This document shows, piece by piece, positions 7,605 through 14,786 of a DNA stretch of 16,186 bases. Numbering within the stretch: the stretch's first letter is position 1; every line of letters begins with the position of its first letter. The stretch lies in contig CAMLPZ010000064.1 of the NCBI GenBank assembly GCA_946482045.1, positions 1 to 16,186 on the forward strand, read 5' to 3'. The notes under the pieces were generated by a model. The model did no database searches and was not told where the DNA came from. It was given only the letters and a program-made list of their open reading frames with translations. Origin of the DNA: an uncultured Asticcacaulis sp. Its GTDB lineage: Bacteria; Pseudomonadota; Alphaproteobacteria; Caulobacterales; Caulobacteraceae. Made by a program: the position numbers and the translations under genes.

Positions 7605-8282
7605 GTGCATATCGAAATCTGGTCTGACGTTATCTGCCCCTTTTGCTACATCGGCAAGACACAACTGGAGGCGGCGCTGAACGAAGCGGGTGTGGATGCG
7701 CAGATCGAACATCGCGCCTTCCGTCTGATGCCGGGTGACGCGGTGGCGCCGGTCGAAGAGATGTTCGCCAAAAAGTACGGTCAGACGCCACAGCAGGCAG
7801 AAGCCACCATGCGCAATGTCGAGGCCACGGCGGCCAATGAGGGGCTTGAGTTCCATATCGCCGGCACGCTGACCGGAGACACGCTGGATGCGCATAAGTT
7901 GTTGATCCTGGCGGGCGACAAGGGGGTGCAGCCGCAGGTCCTCAACCGCCTATACCGTGCTTATTTCACAGAAACGCGCAATGTCTTTGATCGCGCGTCG
8001 CTGCTCGATCTGGCAACGGAAGCCGGCCTCGATCGCGCGGAGGCTGCCAGCGCTCTTGATTCGGCCGAATTGGCGGCGCGCGTGGCGGCTGATCAAAGGA
8101 CGGCGCAAACCTTTGGCGTTCGCGGTGTGCCGTTTGTCGTCATCGATCGCAAGTTCGCCGTCTCGGGCGCGCAGGGAAAAGGTAATTTCATCAAGGCCTT
8201 GCAGGCTGCGATCGCGGAGGCGCCCGTGGCGGTTGGCGATGATGGCGCGGCATGCGACATAAATGGCTGCGATCCCGCATAA
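7605..8282 (+). CDS. FrnE-like cytoplasmic DsbA-family thiol-disulfide oxidoreductase
   Basis: A 225-residue protein of the DsbA-like thioredoxin fold (2-hydroxychromene-2-carboxylate isomerase/FrnE clan). It opens MHIEIWSDVICPFCYIGK with the redox motif Cys11-Pro-Phe-Cys14, has the helical insertion typical of the family, and a cis-Pro loop GVRGVPFVVIDRKF near the end. There is no signal peptide, so it acts in the cytoplasm. The C-terminus carries a second pair, Cys217-X4-Cys222 (CDINGC). I recall a similar CX4C tail in Deinococcus FrnE, where it takes part in thiol exchange and stress tolerance. I chose GTG 7605-7607 because AGGAG (7594-7598) sits 6 bases before it and family members begin right there; a TTG at 7581 lacks such a site. 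It precedes the Atm1-like exporter by about 100 bases, suggesting shared thiol or metal stress duties. Confidence 0.88.
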   Translation: MHIEIWSDVICPFCYIGKTQLEAALNEAGVDAQIEHRAFRLMPGDAVAPVEEMFAKKYGQTPQQAEATMRNVEATAANEGLEFHIAGTLTGDTLDAHKLLILAGDKGVQPQVLNRLYRAYFTETRNVFDRASLLDLATEAGLDRAEAASALDSAELAARVAADQRTAQTFGVRGVPFVVIDRKFAVSGAQGKGNFIKALQAAIAEAPVAVGDDGAACDINGCDPA

Positions 8283-8301
8283 AAATAAAAGAAGCTTAAG
8301 A

Positions 8302-8330
8302 TTGGCGCAGGCGGAAGTGCGGCCTATATA
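8302..8330 (+). promoter_or_regulatory. Candidate promoter of the Atm1-like ABC transporter gene
   Basis: TTGGCGC at 8302-8308 and CCTATATA at 8323-8330 are 14 bases apart. They match the Caulobacter housekeeping pattern (TTGACGS, 10-14 bases, GCTANAWC) in most positions; in the E. coli frame it is TTGGCG-N17-TATATA. The -10 lies inside a near-palindrome, GGCCTATATAGGGCC (8321-8335), which could also bind a regulator. The predicted start of transcription is about 50 bases before the ATG at 8389. Confidence 0.45.
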
Positions 8331-8388
8331 GGGCCAGATCATGGGTTTGCCGCGATAAGTGCGGGAGCCGCACTTTGAAAGCTTTACT

Positions 8389-10260
8389 ATGAGTCCTCCG
8401 CCAGCGTCTCAAGCCGCTCAGACTGCTCCCTTTCCCAAGCCCAAGCCAAAATTCCAGGAAACCCTGGCCTTTCTCAACCCTTACCTCTGGCCGCGCGACC
8501 GTGCCGACCTGAGGCTGCAGGTGGTATGGGCGCTGCTCTTCATGCTGATGGGCAAGCTGCTGACGGTCGCCATTCCCTATACCTACAAATGGTCGACCAA
8601 TGCCCTGACAGAAAACAAGGACGTTCAATTCTGGGGGCTTCTGGCGGCCGGTCCGATCGTCCTGGTCATCGCCTATGGCGTGGCGCGGATGATGTCGCAG
8701 ATCCTCAACAATATCCGCGATGCGCTATTTGCCGCCGTCGGTCAGCACGCCGTGCGCGGCCTGGCCAATCGCGCCTTCGGTCACCTGCATAACCTGTCGC
8801 TGCGCTTCCACCTGCAACGCCGCACGGGCGGCCTGTCGCGGGTGATCGAGCGCGGCAAGGCTGGGATTGAAACCATTATCCGCCTGTCGATGATGGTCGG
8901 TATCCCGACGGCCGTCGAATTTGTCCTGACCGCGGTTATCCTGTGGATGCAGTTCAACATTTGGTACGTCGTCGTCGTCGCCGTGACGGTGGTCATCTAT
9001 GTCTGGTTCTCGATCGTGGCGTCGAACTGGCGCATCTCGATCCGCAAGGACATGAACGAAGCCGACTCCGATTCGATGTCGAAGGCCGTCGACTCGCTGC
9101 TCAATTTTGAAACCGTTAAGTATTTCGGCAATGAGCAACTCGAAGCCGACCGCTATAACCGTGCCACCGGCATGTACGAAAAGGCGGCGATCAAAACCTA
9201 TACTTCGCTGGCCTGGCTCAATATCGGCCAGGCAGTGATCTTCTCGATCGGCATGGCCGTCGTCATGGTGATGTCGGCCTGGGAAGTCGCGAACGGCCGC
9301 CAGACGGTCGGCCACTTTGTCATGGTCAACGCCTTCATGATGCAGTTGGCCATCCCGCTGAACTTCATCGGTACGCTCTATCGCGAAATTTCGACTGGCC
9401 TCGTCGACATGGACGCCATGTTCACCCTGCTGGATGAGCCCAGGGAGGTCGTTGACGCGCCGGATGCGAAGGAACTGACCGTGGCGGCCGCGGCCGTGTC
9501 GTTCAAGAACGTGCGCTTCTCCTACGACCCAGATCGTGAAATCCTGAAGGGCGTCAGTTTCGATGTCCCGGCCGGCAAGACGGTCGCCATCGTCGGACCT
9601 TCGGGCGCCGGCAAGTCGACCATTTCGCGCCTACTGTTCCGCTTCTATGATGTGAAGGGCGGGTCGATCGAGATCGATGGCCAGGACATCCGCACGGTCA
9701 CCCAGGCGTCCTTGCGCCACGCCATCGGCATGGTGCCGCAGGACACAGTGCTGTTTAATGACACGGTCGCCTACAATATCGGTTACGGCAAGTTCGGCGC
9801 CTCACGCGAAGAGGTCGAGGATGCGGCTGAGCGCGCGCAGATCGCCGGCTTTATCGCCTCGCTGCCCAAGGGCTACGATACCGAGGTGGGGGAACGCGGA
9901 CTCAAGCTGTCGGGCGGTGAAAAGCAGCGTGTCGCCATCGCGCGGACGCTTCTGAAGTCGCCGCCGATCCTGATCCTCGATGAGGCGACCTCGGCGCTCG
10001 ATACGCACACCGAACGCGAAATCCAGGCGTCTCTCGACGATGTGTCGCGCAACCGCACGACCCTGGTCATTGCCCACCGCCTGTCAACGGTTGTCGGCGC
10101 CGACGAGATCATCGTGCTCAAGGACGGCGTCGTCGCCGAACGCGGCAAGCACCACGAACTGATGGCGCTAAGCGGCATCTACCACTCGATGTGGGAGCGT
10201 CAGCGCGCTGCCGACGCCGCCCGCGAAAACCTGGCCAAGGTGGTGGCCGAGGTCGAGTAA
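8389..10260 (+). CDS. Atm1-type ABC exporter, fused permease and ATPase
   Basis: A 623-residue half-transporter. The N-terminal permease (about 45-350) has six membrane segments. It contains YKWSTNAL, LLNFETVKYFGNE and PLNFIGTLYREI, all characteristic of the Atm1/HMT1 branch (mitochondrial Atm1 and bacterial homologues). The nucleotide-binding domain has Walker A GPSGAGKST (403-411), signature LSGGE (507-511), Walker B ILILDE with Asp531 and catalytic Glu532, and the H-loop His563. It would work as a homodimer in the inner membrane. Bacterial Atm1 homologues export glutathione-linked compounds and relieve heavy-metal stress, so that is the likely role; the true substrate cannot be read. ATG 8389 is preferred over GTG 8359: neither has a strong ribosome site, and conservation begins later. 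A perfect terminator follows. The FrnE-like and MerC genes nearby fit metal/thiol homeostasis. Confidence 0.92.
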   Translation: MSPPPASQAAQTAPFPKPKPKFQETLAFLNPYLWPRDRADLRLQVVWALLFMLMGKLLTVAIPYTYKWSTNALTENKDVQFWGLLAAGPIVLVIAYGVARMMSQILNNIRDALFAAVGQHAVRGLANRAFGHLHNLSLRFHLQRRTGGLSRVIERGKAGIETIIRLSMMVGIPTAVEFVLTAVILWMQFNIWYVVVVAVTVVIYVWFSIVASNWRISIRKDMNEADSDSMSKAVDSLLNFETVKYFGNEQLEADRYNRATGMYEKAAIKTYTSLAWLNIGQAVIFSIGMAVVMVMSAWEVANGRQTVGHFVMVNAFMMQLAIPLNFIGTLYREISTGLVDMDAMFTLLDEPREVVDAPDAKELTVAAAAVSFKNVRFSYDPDREILKGVSFDVPAGKTVAIVGPSGAGKSTISRLLFRFYDVKGGSIEIDGQDIRTVTQASLRHAIGMVPQDTVLFNDTVAYNIGYGKFGASREEVEDAAERAQIAGFIASLPKGYDTEVGERGLKLSGGEKQRVAIARTLLKSPPILILDEATSALDTHTEREIQASLDDVSRNRTTLVIAHRLSTVVGADEIIVLKDGVVAERGKHHELMALSGIYHSMWERQRAADAARENLAKVVAEVE

Positions 10261-10285
10261 GGTCTGCCGTCTTGGCGGCAAAATT

Positions 10286-10323
10286 AAAACGGGCCTGGCA
10301 GCTCTCCCTGCCAGGCCCGTTTT
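10286..10323. terminator. Strong bidirectional intrinsic terminator
   Basis: A perfect 16-bp stem (AAAACGGGCCTGGCAG at 10286-10301 with its complement at 10308-10323) encloses a 6-base loop CTCTCC. A T-run closes the plus side and AAAA the other. It ends the Atm1-like transcript (stop at 10260) and, from the other side, the small lipoprotein gene (stop at 10386). Confidence 0.93.
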
Positions 10324-10385
10324 GCCAGTGTCCACAAGAACTGCCTCTCACACAGTCCTCGTGGCCTGGGCATTTCCCATCTGTA

Positions 10386-10640
10386 TTAGTGTACGGCGGC
10401 GGCCGACGTGGTCGTCGTGGTCGTCGTGGTTTCAGCGGCAGCCGGGCTGGCAGCCATGCCGGCGTCGGAAGCCGTGGCCGAAGCCATCGGATCGGCGGCC
10501 ATCGGATCAGCGACGACCGAGGTCGTCTCGGTTGTTGTTTCGGTGGTGGTGTGGGTATCTTCCGTCTTGGTGCAGGCGGCGACGGCCAGGGAGGCGGCGA
10601 CGGCGGCGAGAACGGTCAGCTTGATGGAGGTCTTGCGCAC
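10386..10640 (-). CDS. Small Thr/Ala-rich lipoprotein of unknown function
   Basis: An 84-residue protein with a lipoprotein signal peptide: basic MRKTSIK, a hydrophobic core, and lipobox VAAC with Cys23. Thr follows at +2, so by the usual rule it would go to the outer membrane. The mature part has no fold signature. It is low-complexity, with TTTETTTETT, a DPMAA/DPMAS repeat encoded by a 15-bp tandem duplication (10483-10512), and a run of eight Thr before SAAAVH. The start is a GTG (10638-10640) with AAGGA 8 bases upstream. An inverted repeat, TTCAC-N6-GTGAA (10655-10670), just above the ribosome site may be an operator or leader hairpin. I do not recognise the family; similar short anonymous lipoproteins occur in Caulobacteraceae. 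Confidence 0.75.
   Translation of the reverse strand: MRKTSIKLTVLAAVAASLAVAACTKTEDTHTTTETTTETTSVVADPMAADPMASATASDAGMAASPAAAETTTTTTTTSAAAVH
10483..10512. repeat. 15-bp tandem duplication inside the lipoprotein gene
   Basis: GCCATCGGATCGGCG (10483-10497) is followed directly by GCCATCGGATCAGCG (10498-10512), one mismatch. It keeps frame and gives the protein its DPMAA/DPMAS repeat, so its copy number could vary without breaking the gene. Confidence 0.85.
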
Positions 10641-10749
10641 GGGATGTTTCCTTCTTCACAAAGAAGTGAAACTTATGACTGAGCCGGCGTTGTGAAGCGG
10701 TAAGTCAGACGCGCCGTTTTGATAAAATTTCGATAAGTAACGGTTATTT

Positions 10750-10809
10750 CGCTCACGGCAGTTCGCTGTCGCGAACGCCTCCGCGGGGGCGGCTTGGCCC
10801 CTGTGAGCG
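10750..10809. repeat. Branched palindrome, possible structured RNA or REP-like element
   Basis: An outer 7-bp stem (CGCTCAC 10750-10756 with GTGAGCG 10803-10809) encloses two hairpins: GTTCGC-TGTC-GCGAAC (10761-10776, perfect) and GGGGC-GGCTTG-GCCCC (10786-10801). This is a 60-base three-way-junction layout. It lies 13 bases beyond the stop of the 3-hydroxybutyrate dehydrogenase gene. It lacks a T-run on the dehydrogenase strand, so it is not a plain terminator of that gene. Confidence 0.55.
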
Positions 10810-10821
10810 TTTAACTAACCA

Positions 10822-11607
10822 CTACTGCGCCACCCAGCCGCCGTCCATGCTTAAGGGCGCGCCATTGATCTGGCTGCCACCGTCGGAACACAGGAAGACG
10901 GCCAGGGCCGCGACCTGCTCCGCAGTCACGAACTGCTTGGTCGGCTGGGCGGCTAGAAGCACGTCGCGGATGACCTGCTCCTCGGTGATGCCGCGCGCCT
11001 TGGCCGTGTCCGGGATCTGCTTTTCGACCAGCGGCGTCTTCACGTAACCTGGGCAGATGGCGTTGCAGGTGATGCCGAACTCGGCGCCTTCGAGCGCGAT
11101 CGTCTTGGTGAAGCCCAGCAGGCCGTGCTTGGCGGCGACGTAGGCCGACTTGAACGGCGAGGCGACCAGGGCGTGGGCGGATGCGATATTGATGATCCGG
11201 CCCCACTTTCTCGCCTTCATCTCGTCGAACACCAGACGCGTGGTGTGAAACGATGCTGTCAGGTTCAGCGCGATAATCATGTCCCACTTTTCCGGGGGAA
11301 AGGTTTCGATCGGCGAGACGTGCTGGATGCCGGCATTGTTGACCAGGACATCGACCCCACCCAGTTGGTCCTGCGCGTTGAAGATCAGGGACTTGATGGC
11401 GTCAGGCTTGGTCAGGTCGGCGCCGTCGAACAGCACCTTGACGCCAGCCGAGACGGCCAGCTCGGAGCGGGTCTTTTCGATCTCGGCGGCATCGCCCAGG
11501 CCATTGAGCATGATGTTGGCGCCCTGGGCCGCCATCGCTTTGGCGATAGCCAGGCCAATGCCGCTGGTCGAGCCTGTGACCAGTGCCGTCTTACCTTTGA
11601 GTTCCAT
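10822..11607 (-). CDS. bdhA: 3-hydroxybutyrate dehydrogenase (SDR family)
   Basis: A 261-residue classical short-chain dehydrogenase. It has the NAD-binding TGSTSGIG at 11-18, NNAG at 90-93, Asn115, and the catalytic Ser143, Tyr156 and Lys160 (YVAAK), then PGYVKTPLV at 187-194. Length, TGSTSGIG, the HGLLGFTKTIALE stretch and the C-terminal LSMDGGWVAQ fit D-3-hydroxybutyrate dehydrogenase, which oxidises 3-hydroxybutyrate released from PHB to acetoacetate with NAD in the cytoplasm. The start is ATG 11605-11607: the NAD-binding fold begins a few residues later and AAGGA lies 8 bases upstream, within the end of the phasin gene. A longer reading to 11682 only covers phasin sequence. The gene follows the phasin by 4 bases, so they are one operon and probably translationally coupled. 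Confidence 0.92.
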   Translation of the reverse strand: MELKGKTALVTGSTSGIGLAIAKAMAAQGANIMLNGLGDAAEIEKTRSELAVSAGVKVLFDGADLTKPDAIKSLIFNAQDQLGGVDVLVNNAGIQHVSPIETFPPEKWDMIIALNLTASFHTTRLVFDEMKARKWGRIINIASAHALVASPFKSAYVAAKHGLLGFTKTIALEGAEFGITCNAICPGYVKTPLVEKQIPDTAKARGITEEQVIRDVLLAAQPTKQFVTAEQVAALAVFLCSDGGSQINGAPLSMDGGWVAQ

Positions 11608-11611
11608 AATG

Positions 11612-11980
11612 TCAGTCCTTTTTCGGCTCGCTGCTGGCCGGTGCGGCGGAGTTGAGCGCCTGCTTGCCGCATTGCTGGACAAAGGTCATGGTGGCCTTGG
11701 TCTGGTCCTGGCCATACTTCAGGCAGGTCTTCGCCCACTTTTGCTGTAGCTCGGACAGGGCGGCCGCGTCACGCGTTTCAGATGCTTCCCTCATCAATTC
11801 ATAGGCATCGCGCGTGAACGCCTGCGTGTCCTCGGCATAGCGCCGCGAGGTCGTGGAAATCATCTCGATCAGGTTGATCAGGCTGCGCGCCGCCAGTTGC
11901 TGCTGCGCGCCCATCATGCGCAAGCCACTTTCGAAAGGACCGGCGCCGGGCATCGACCCCGGTTCTGGCGCGTCACTCAT
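11612..11980 (-). CDS. Phasin-like PHB granule-associated protein
   Basis: A 122-residue, mostly helical, charged protein. Residues 18-110 form long amphipathic helices (AARSLINLIEMISTTSRRYAED, LSELQQKWAKTCLKYGQDQT), while the N-terminus (Pro/Gly) and the C-terminus (Ala/Ser/Lys) are disordered-looking. This is the layout of small phasins that coat PHB granules. Sequence similarity is only moderate to my eye. The assignment is strengthened by its position 4 bases before 3-hydroxybutyrate dehydrogenase in the same direction and by TGCA palindromes upstream like those found at PhaR-controlled phasin genes. The ATG at 11978-11980 has AAAGGA (11990-11995) 9 bases upstream. The alternative is an anonymous helical protein of the same operon. 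Confidence 0.7.
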   Translation of the reverse strand: MSDAPEPGSMPGAGPFESGLRMMGAQQQLAARSLINLIEMISTTSRRYAEDTQAFTRDAYELMREASETRDAAALSELQQKWAKTCLKYGQDQTKATMTFVQQCGKQALNSAAPASSEPKKD

Positions 11981-12056
11981 CCCTATGATTCCTTTGCCAA
12001 TCGGCGCTTGTGGCCGCTTATCATGGTAAACAGATTATGCCGGTATTACCTTTTTT

Positions 12057-12088
12057 GTGCAATGCAAAATATTGTGCCTTTGCATGCA
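12057..12088 (-). promoter_or_regulatory. TGCA-type palindromes, candidate PhaR operator of the phasin operon
   Basis: TGCAATGCA (12058-12066) and TGCATGCA (12081-12088) lie about 80-110 bases upstream of the phasin start. On the coding strand the first reads TTTTGCATTGCACAA. PhaR, the PHB-sensing repressor of alphaproteobacteria, binds TGC-rich dyads upstream of phasin genes, so these are plausible operators. No phaR gene is in the window. Confidence 0.45.
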
Positions 12089-12099
12089 TTGAAAAGGGA

Positions 12100-12498
12100 T
12101 CAGTTGACCAGAATCGAACCCATCAGGACCTTGGCGCCGGACTTGCCCAGGACCTGGTCGGTAACGGTCTGGAGTTGGGCGGCCAGATAGTCGGCATCAA
12201 CCAGGCTGGAGGCGGTCAGGCCGCTGGCATACGCCTGGAGGCGCCTGACATAGGCGTCCTTCAGGCGCGGTATGTAAAGCTTGATGCGGTCGACCATCTT
12301 GGCGTCGTCGGAATACAGGCCCATGTCGATGCTCAGCGTACCATGACGATGGCCATTGCCGCGTGTGAACACGCTCATCATCGGAAACTGCGTAAAGCCT
12401 GGCCCGCCGCCCTTTTTCTTGGGCGCGCCGCCGGCCAGCGCGGACGACGTCGTGAACAGCAGGCTGAGCGAGGTGACAAGGAGGGCGCGGCGGTGCAT
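12100..12498 (-). CDS. Small exported protein with FliL-like C-terminal domain
   Basis: A 132-residue protein with a signal peptide (MHRRALLVTSLSLLFTTSSALA before GG), a Lys/Gly-rich linker, and a compact domain from about residue 38. The domain pattern is a strand GTLSIDMGLYSDDAKMVDRI, a helix PRLKDAYVRRLQAYA, then DYLAAQLQTVTDQVLG and a final strand VLMGSILVN. It follows the periplasmic domain of FliL, the stomatin-like flagellar stator protein (strand, xxxPRLRD helix, LKxEI helix, VxFxxFVIQ end). Unlike FliL it has a cleavable-type signal instead of a retained membrane anchor, and no flagellar gene is near. The relation is fold-level inference and the function is unknown. The start ATG has only a weak ribosome site. 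It is the last gene before the divergent receiver operon. Confidence 0.7.
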   Translation of the reverse strand: MHRRALLVTSLSLLFTTSSALAGGAPKKKGGGPGFTQFPMMSVFTRGNGHRHGTLSIDMGLYSDDAKMVDRIKLYIPRLKDAYVRRLQAYASGLTASSLVDADYLAAQLQTVTDQVLGKSGAKVLMGSILVN

Positions 12499-12666
12499 TC
12501 CGTATCTGTAACATATAGCGGTTAAGCGCGGGTTGATGCTCGGCTTTACATAAATTTAACCATAAAAATCAGTGCTTTGATCAACTTCAAATTAAGGTGT
12601 GGCGGGTATCTTTGTGAGTGTTGTTCCGGTATCGGGGCGCCGCGTTCGAGGCCATTCAGTCATACG

Positions 12667-13587
12667 ATGAAGACATCCCATTCTCAGACCCAGCGATTGC
12701 TGCGCAAGGTAGACTGTGCACGCGTCGCTGTTCTCGTGGTCGAGGATCATGATGCGTCGCGCCGGCTAATCCTTGAACTTTTGCGTGGCGCAGGATTCGA
12801 AAACCTGACCTTTGCCCGCGACGCCGAAGAGGCGATCGAGCAGATGCAGGGCCACGATCCGGACGTACTTCTGCTTGATTGGGGGCTGCCCGGCAAGACA
12901 GGGATCGAATTGGTACGCGAAATCCGCGCCGCAGCCCACGCGCCCGATCCTCGCTTCGCCAACCCGCAAGTGCCGATCATCATGATCACCGCCCGGCAGC
13001 GCGCGCGCGACGTCACGACCGCGCGCAATGCAGGCATCAACGAATTCGTCATCAAGCCGTTTTCGACGGGCTCGCTGCTGAAGGCGCTGGCCTCGGCCCT
13101 GACGCAGAAACGCCGTTTCGTCGCCTCGCTGGACTATACCGGTCCCGATCGCCGGAGGCGCCGGGCCGAGACCTATCCGGGGCTACTCCGCCGCAACGAG
13201 GATGTCGAACAGGCCGCCGAGACGTATTCACGCAACATGTTTCGTGAATCCCTGACGGTCGAATTAAACGCCGTGCGGGCCATGATGAGCGCTCGCGGAG
13301 GGCTGGACCGCGCCACTATGACCCACATGGTCGAAAAGCTGCTGATCGCCGAACGCCGCGCCCATAATTTCCGCCTGAGCCTGATCGAGCAGGCGACCCG
13401 CTCGCTCAACACCTATATCGCCATGGCCGGTGACCACGCGGACGCAAAGATCCTCGACGCCCACCTCGACGCCCTGATCCAGCTCAATACCGTTCCGTTC
13501 GATCAGGAAGGCCAGGCTGCGGCCATCGTGCATCGTCTTGAAAGTCTTGTCGCGCGGCGGCGCCAGAACAGGAAATCGCTCGCATGA
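12667..13587 (+). CDS. Response-regulator-like protein: receiver domain plus helical C-terminal region
   Basis: A 306-residue soluble protein. Residues 19-145 form a CheY-like receiver with the acidic pair Glu26-Asp27, the phospho-acceptor Asp71 (LLLDWGLPGKTG), Thr108 and Lys130-Pro131, so all key residues are present. A linker YTGPDRRRRR (157-166), a motif I recall after receivers in other alphaproteobacterial single-domain regulators, leads to a helical region (about 175-306). That region has no recognisable DNA-binding, GGDEF, kinase or phosphatase motif. ATG 12667 is chosen because the receiver starts soon after; a TTG at 12577 would add 30 unlikely residues. The ribosome site is weak (GAGG, 15 bases away). 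The stop overlaps the next gene as ATGA, so the product likely works with the two paralogous proteins downstream. No histidine kinase is in the window. Confidence 0.88.
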   Translation: MKTSHSQTQRLLRKVDCARVAVLVVEDHDASRRLILELLRGAGFENLTFARDAEEAIEQMQGHDPDVLLLDWGLPGKTGIELVREIRAAAHAPDPRFANPQVPIIMITARQRARDVTTARNAGINEFVIKPFSTGSLLKALASALTQKRRFVASLDYTGPDRRRRRAETYPGLLRRNEDVEQAAETYSRNMFRESLTVELNAVRAMMSARGGLDRATMTHMVEKLLIAERRAHNFRLSLIEQATRSLNTYIAMAGDHADAKILDAHLDALIQLNTVPFDQEGQAAAIVHRLESLVARRRQNRKSLA

Positions 13588-14756
13588 ACGCTCATGCCTT
13601 TTCAACGCCGGCGGATACGAAAACGGCAGGCAACCAGGCCAACAATCGCGATGTCCGTAATCTGGCCAATCTGGGGGAGACGGCCTCGACCAGCCGTGTA
13701 CTCAACCTGTCCCAGATCTATCTCCAGTCGGCGCGCGAAAAAGAATACCAGATGCGGCCGTTCTTTCGCGACTCGCAACTGAACAAGTGCATCCTGGTCA
13801 AGCATACCCTTCGCGCCAATGAGCGCGACCTGTTCGCGCGTTCCAAGCGCACCGCGACCAAGGTCATCCTGCCATTCGACCCGATGGACCTCAAGCTGGG
13901 GGGGCGCTCGATCTTCGTCAACCAGACCGGTTTTGATGCCTTCTGCCGCGCCTATTTCAATATCGATGACGTGATGGCCAATGCCGACGTGCAGATCCTG
14001 CGCCTGCTGGATCAGTTGCCGTCGCTCGATCCTTTCCTGGTGCGTGAACATCTGGGCCGCAATGGCTTTAAGCCGGGCGCCTGCTATCTCAAGATTTCGC
14101 CCTTTGATGTCCAGCGCATGGTCGGCTTCGCCAACGCCGAAATCGAACGTCTTGTCGTCACGGCGTTCGGCGACGGCTTCTCCGGTGAGGCTGGCGTCAA
14201 GCTGGCCGGCAAGATTCTGGCCGACGAACTCGACATGGAACTGGCGCCGTTGCGCCGTGTACTGCGCATGAGCGAAGACGAGTTCTCCGACGGTATCTTC
14301 TCGTGGCGGGGTTTCCTGTATTTCAAGTGGCGCCACCTGGAACTTCAGGAAGAGATGCGCAAAGTCCTGGAAGGATTGGCCAGCTATCAGCCTGTCGGCT
14401 CGGCCGATGAAGCGCTGAAGGAATATCTGCGCGAAGTCCGCCCACGCCTTGCGCGCAAGATCGTCAATGCCATCCAGGGGGTCGGCCGGACGCTCAACGT
14501 CTATGACCAGGCCTATCACGCCCTCGTCCAGGGCGAGAATGCCGGGCCGTTCCGCCGCTTCTTGCTCGACGGGCCGGGCCTGTTTTTCGAGCTGGGCGAA
14601 AATATCGGGATATTAAGCCATATCGGGTCGTTCTGGCAGTACCGCATGAGCCATGCGATGAACGAAAAGCGCCTGACGCCCACCGAATACAGTGACATCC
14701 TTATGGATTTCGAAGATTCGCTGAGCGTGGTCGGCGGCGAGGAAGACGACGCATAA
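13584..14756 (+). CDS. Conserved protein of unknown function, first of two tandem paralogues
   Basis: A 390-residue soluble protein I cannot place in a known family. No signal peptide, membrane helix or nucleotide-binding loop is visible. Blocks shared with the next gene are NLSQIY (41-46), LPFDPMDLKLGGR (96-108), LPSLDPFLVREHL (145-157), GIFSWRGFLYFKW (237-249), LFFELGENIGIL (333-344) and YSDILMDFE (369-377). Between these lie long charged helices. Conserved His74 and His156 and many Asp/Glu could be functional but no catalytic pattern is evident. The gene starts within the stop of the receiver gene (ATGA, 13584-13587) with AGGAA at 13570-13574, so it is translationally coupled. The likely role is partner, output or scaffold of the receiver; this is inference from context. 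The C-terminus is acidic (GGEEDDA). Confidence 0.85.
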   Translation: MNAHAFSTPADTKTAGNQANNRDVRNLANLGETASTSRVLNLSQIYLQSAREKEYQMRPFFRDSQLNKCILVKHTLRANERDLFARSKRTATKVILPFDPMDLKLGGRSIFVNQTGFDAFCRAYFNIDDVMANADVQILRLLDQLPSLDPFLVREHLGRNGFKPGACYLKISPFDVQRMVGFANAEIERLVVTAFGDGFSGEAGVKLAGKILADELDMELAPLRRVLRMSEDEFSDGIFSWRGFLYFKWRHLELQEEMRKVLEGLASYQPVGSADEALKEYLREVRPRLARKIVNAIQGVGRTLNVYDQAYHALVQGENAGPFRRFLLDGPGLFFELGENIGILSHIGSFWQYRMSHAMNEKRLTPTEYSDILMDFEDSLSVVGGEEDDA

Positions 14757-14786
14757 CCGGGTCTTACCGGAAAGGGAGCAGTATCT

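Noticed and set aside
11608..11682. N-terminal extension of the 3-hydroxybutyrate dehydrogenase frame
   Set aside because: The extra 25 residues lie over the phasin coding end and precede the normal family start; a good ribosome site sits just before ATG 11605-11607.
12522..12536. CtrA-like site TTAA-N7-TTGA upstream of the receiver operon
   Set aside because: One mismatch in the second half-site and no final TTAAC; such partial matches are expected by chance in AT-richer intergenic DNA.
12601..12617. Possible sigma-54 promoter TGGCGGGTATCTTTGT
   Set aside because: It lacks the -12 GC element at the required spacing, so it does not meet the consensus.
13602..14519. Minus-strand open frame of 305 codons opposite the first paralogue
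   Set aside because: The plus-strand frame is confirmed by its paralogue downstream; the antisense frame is a shadow of codon bias.
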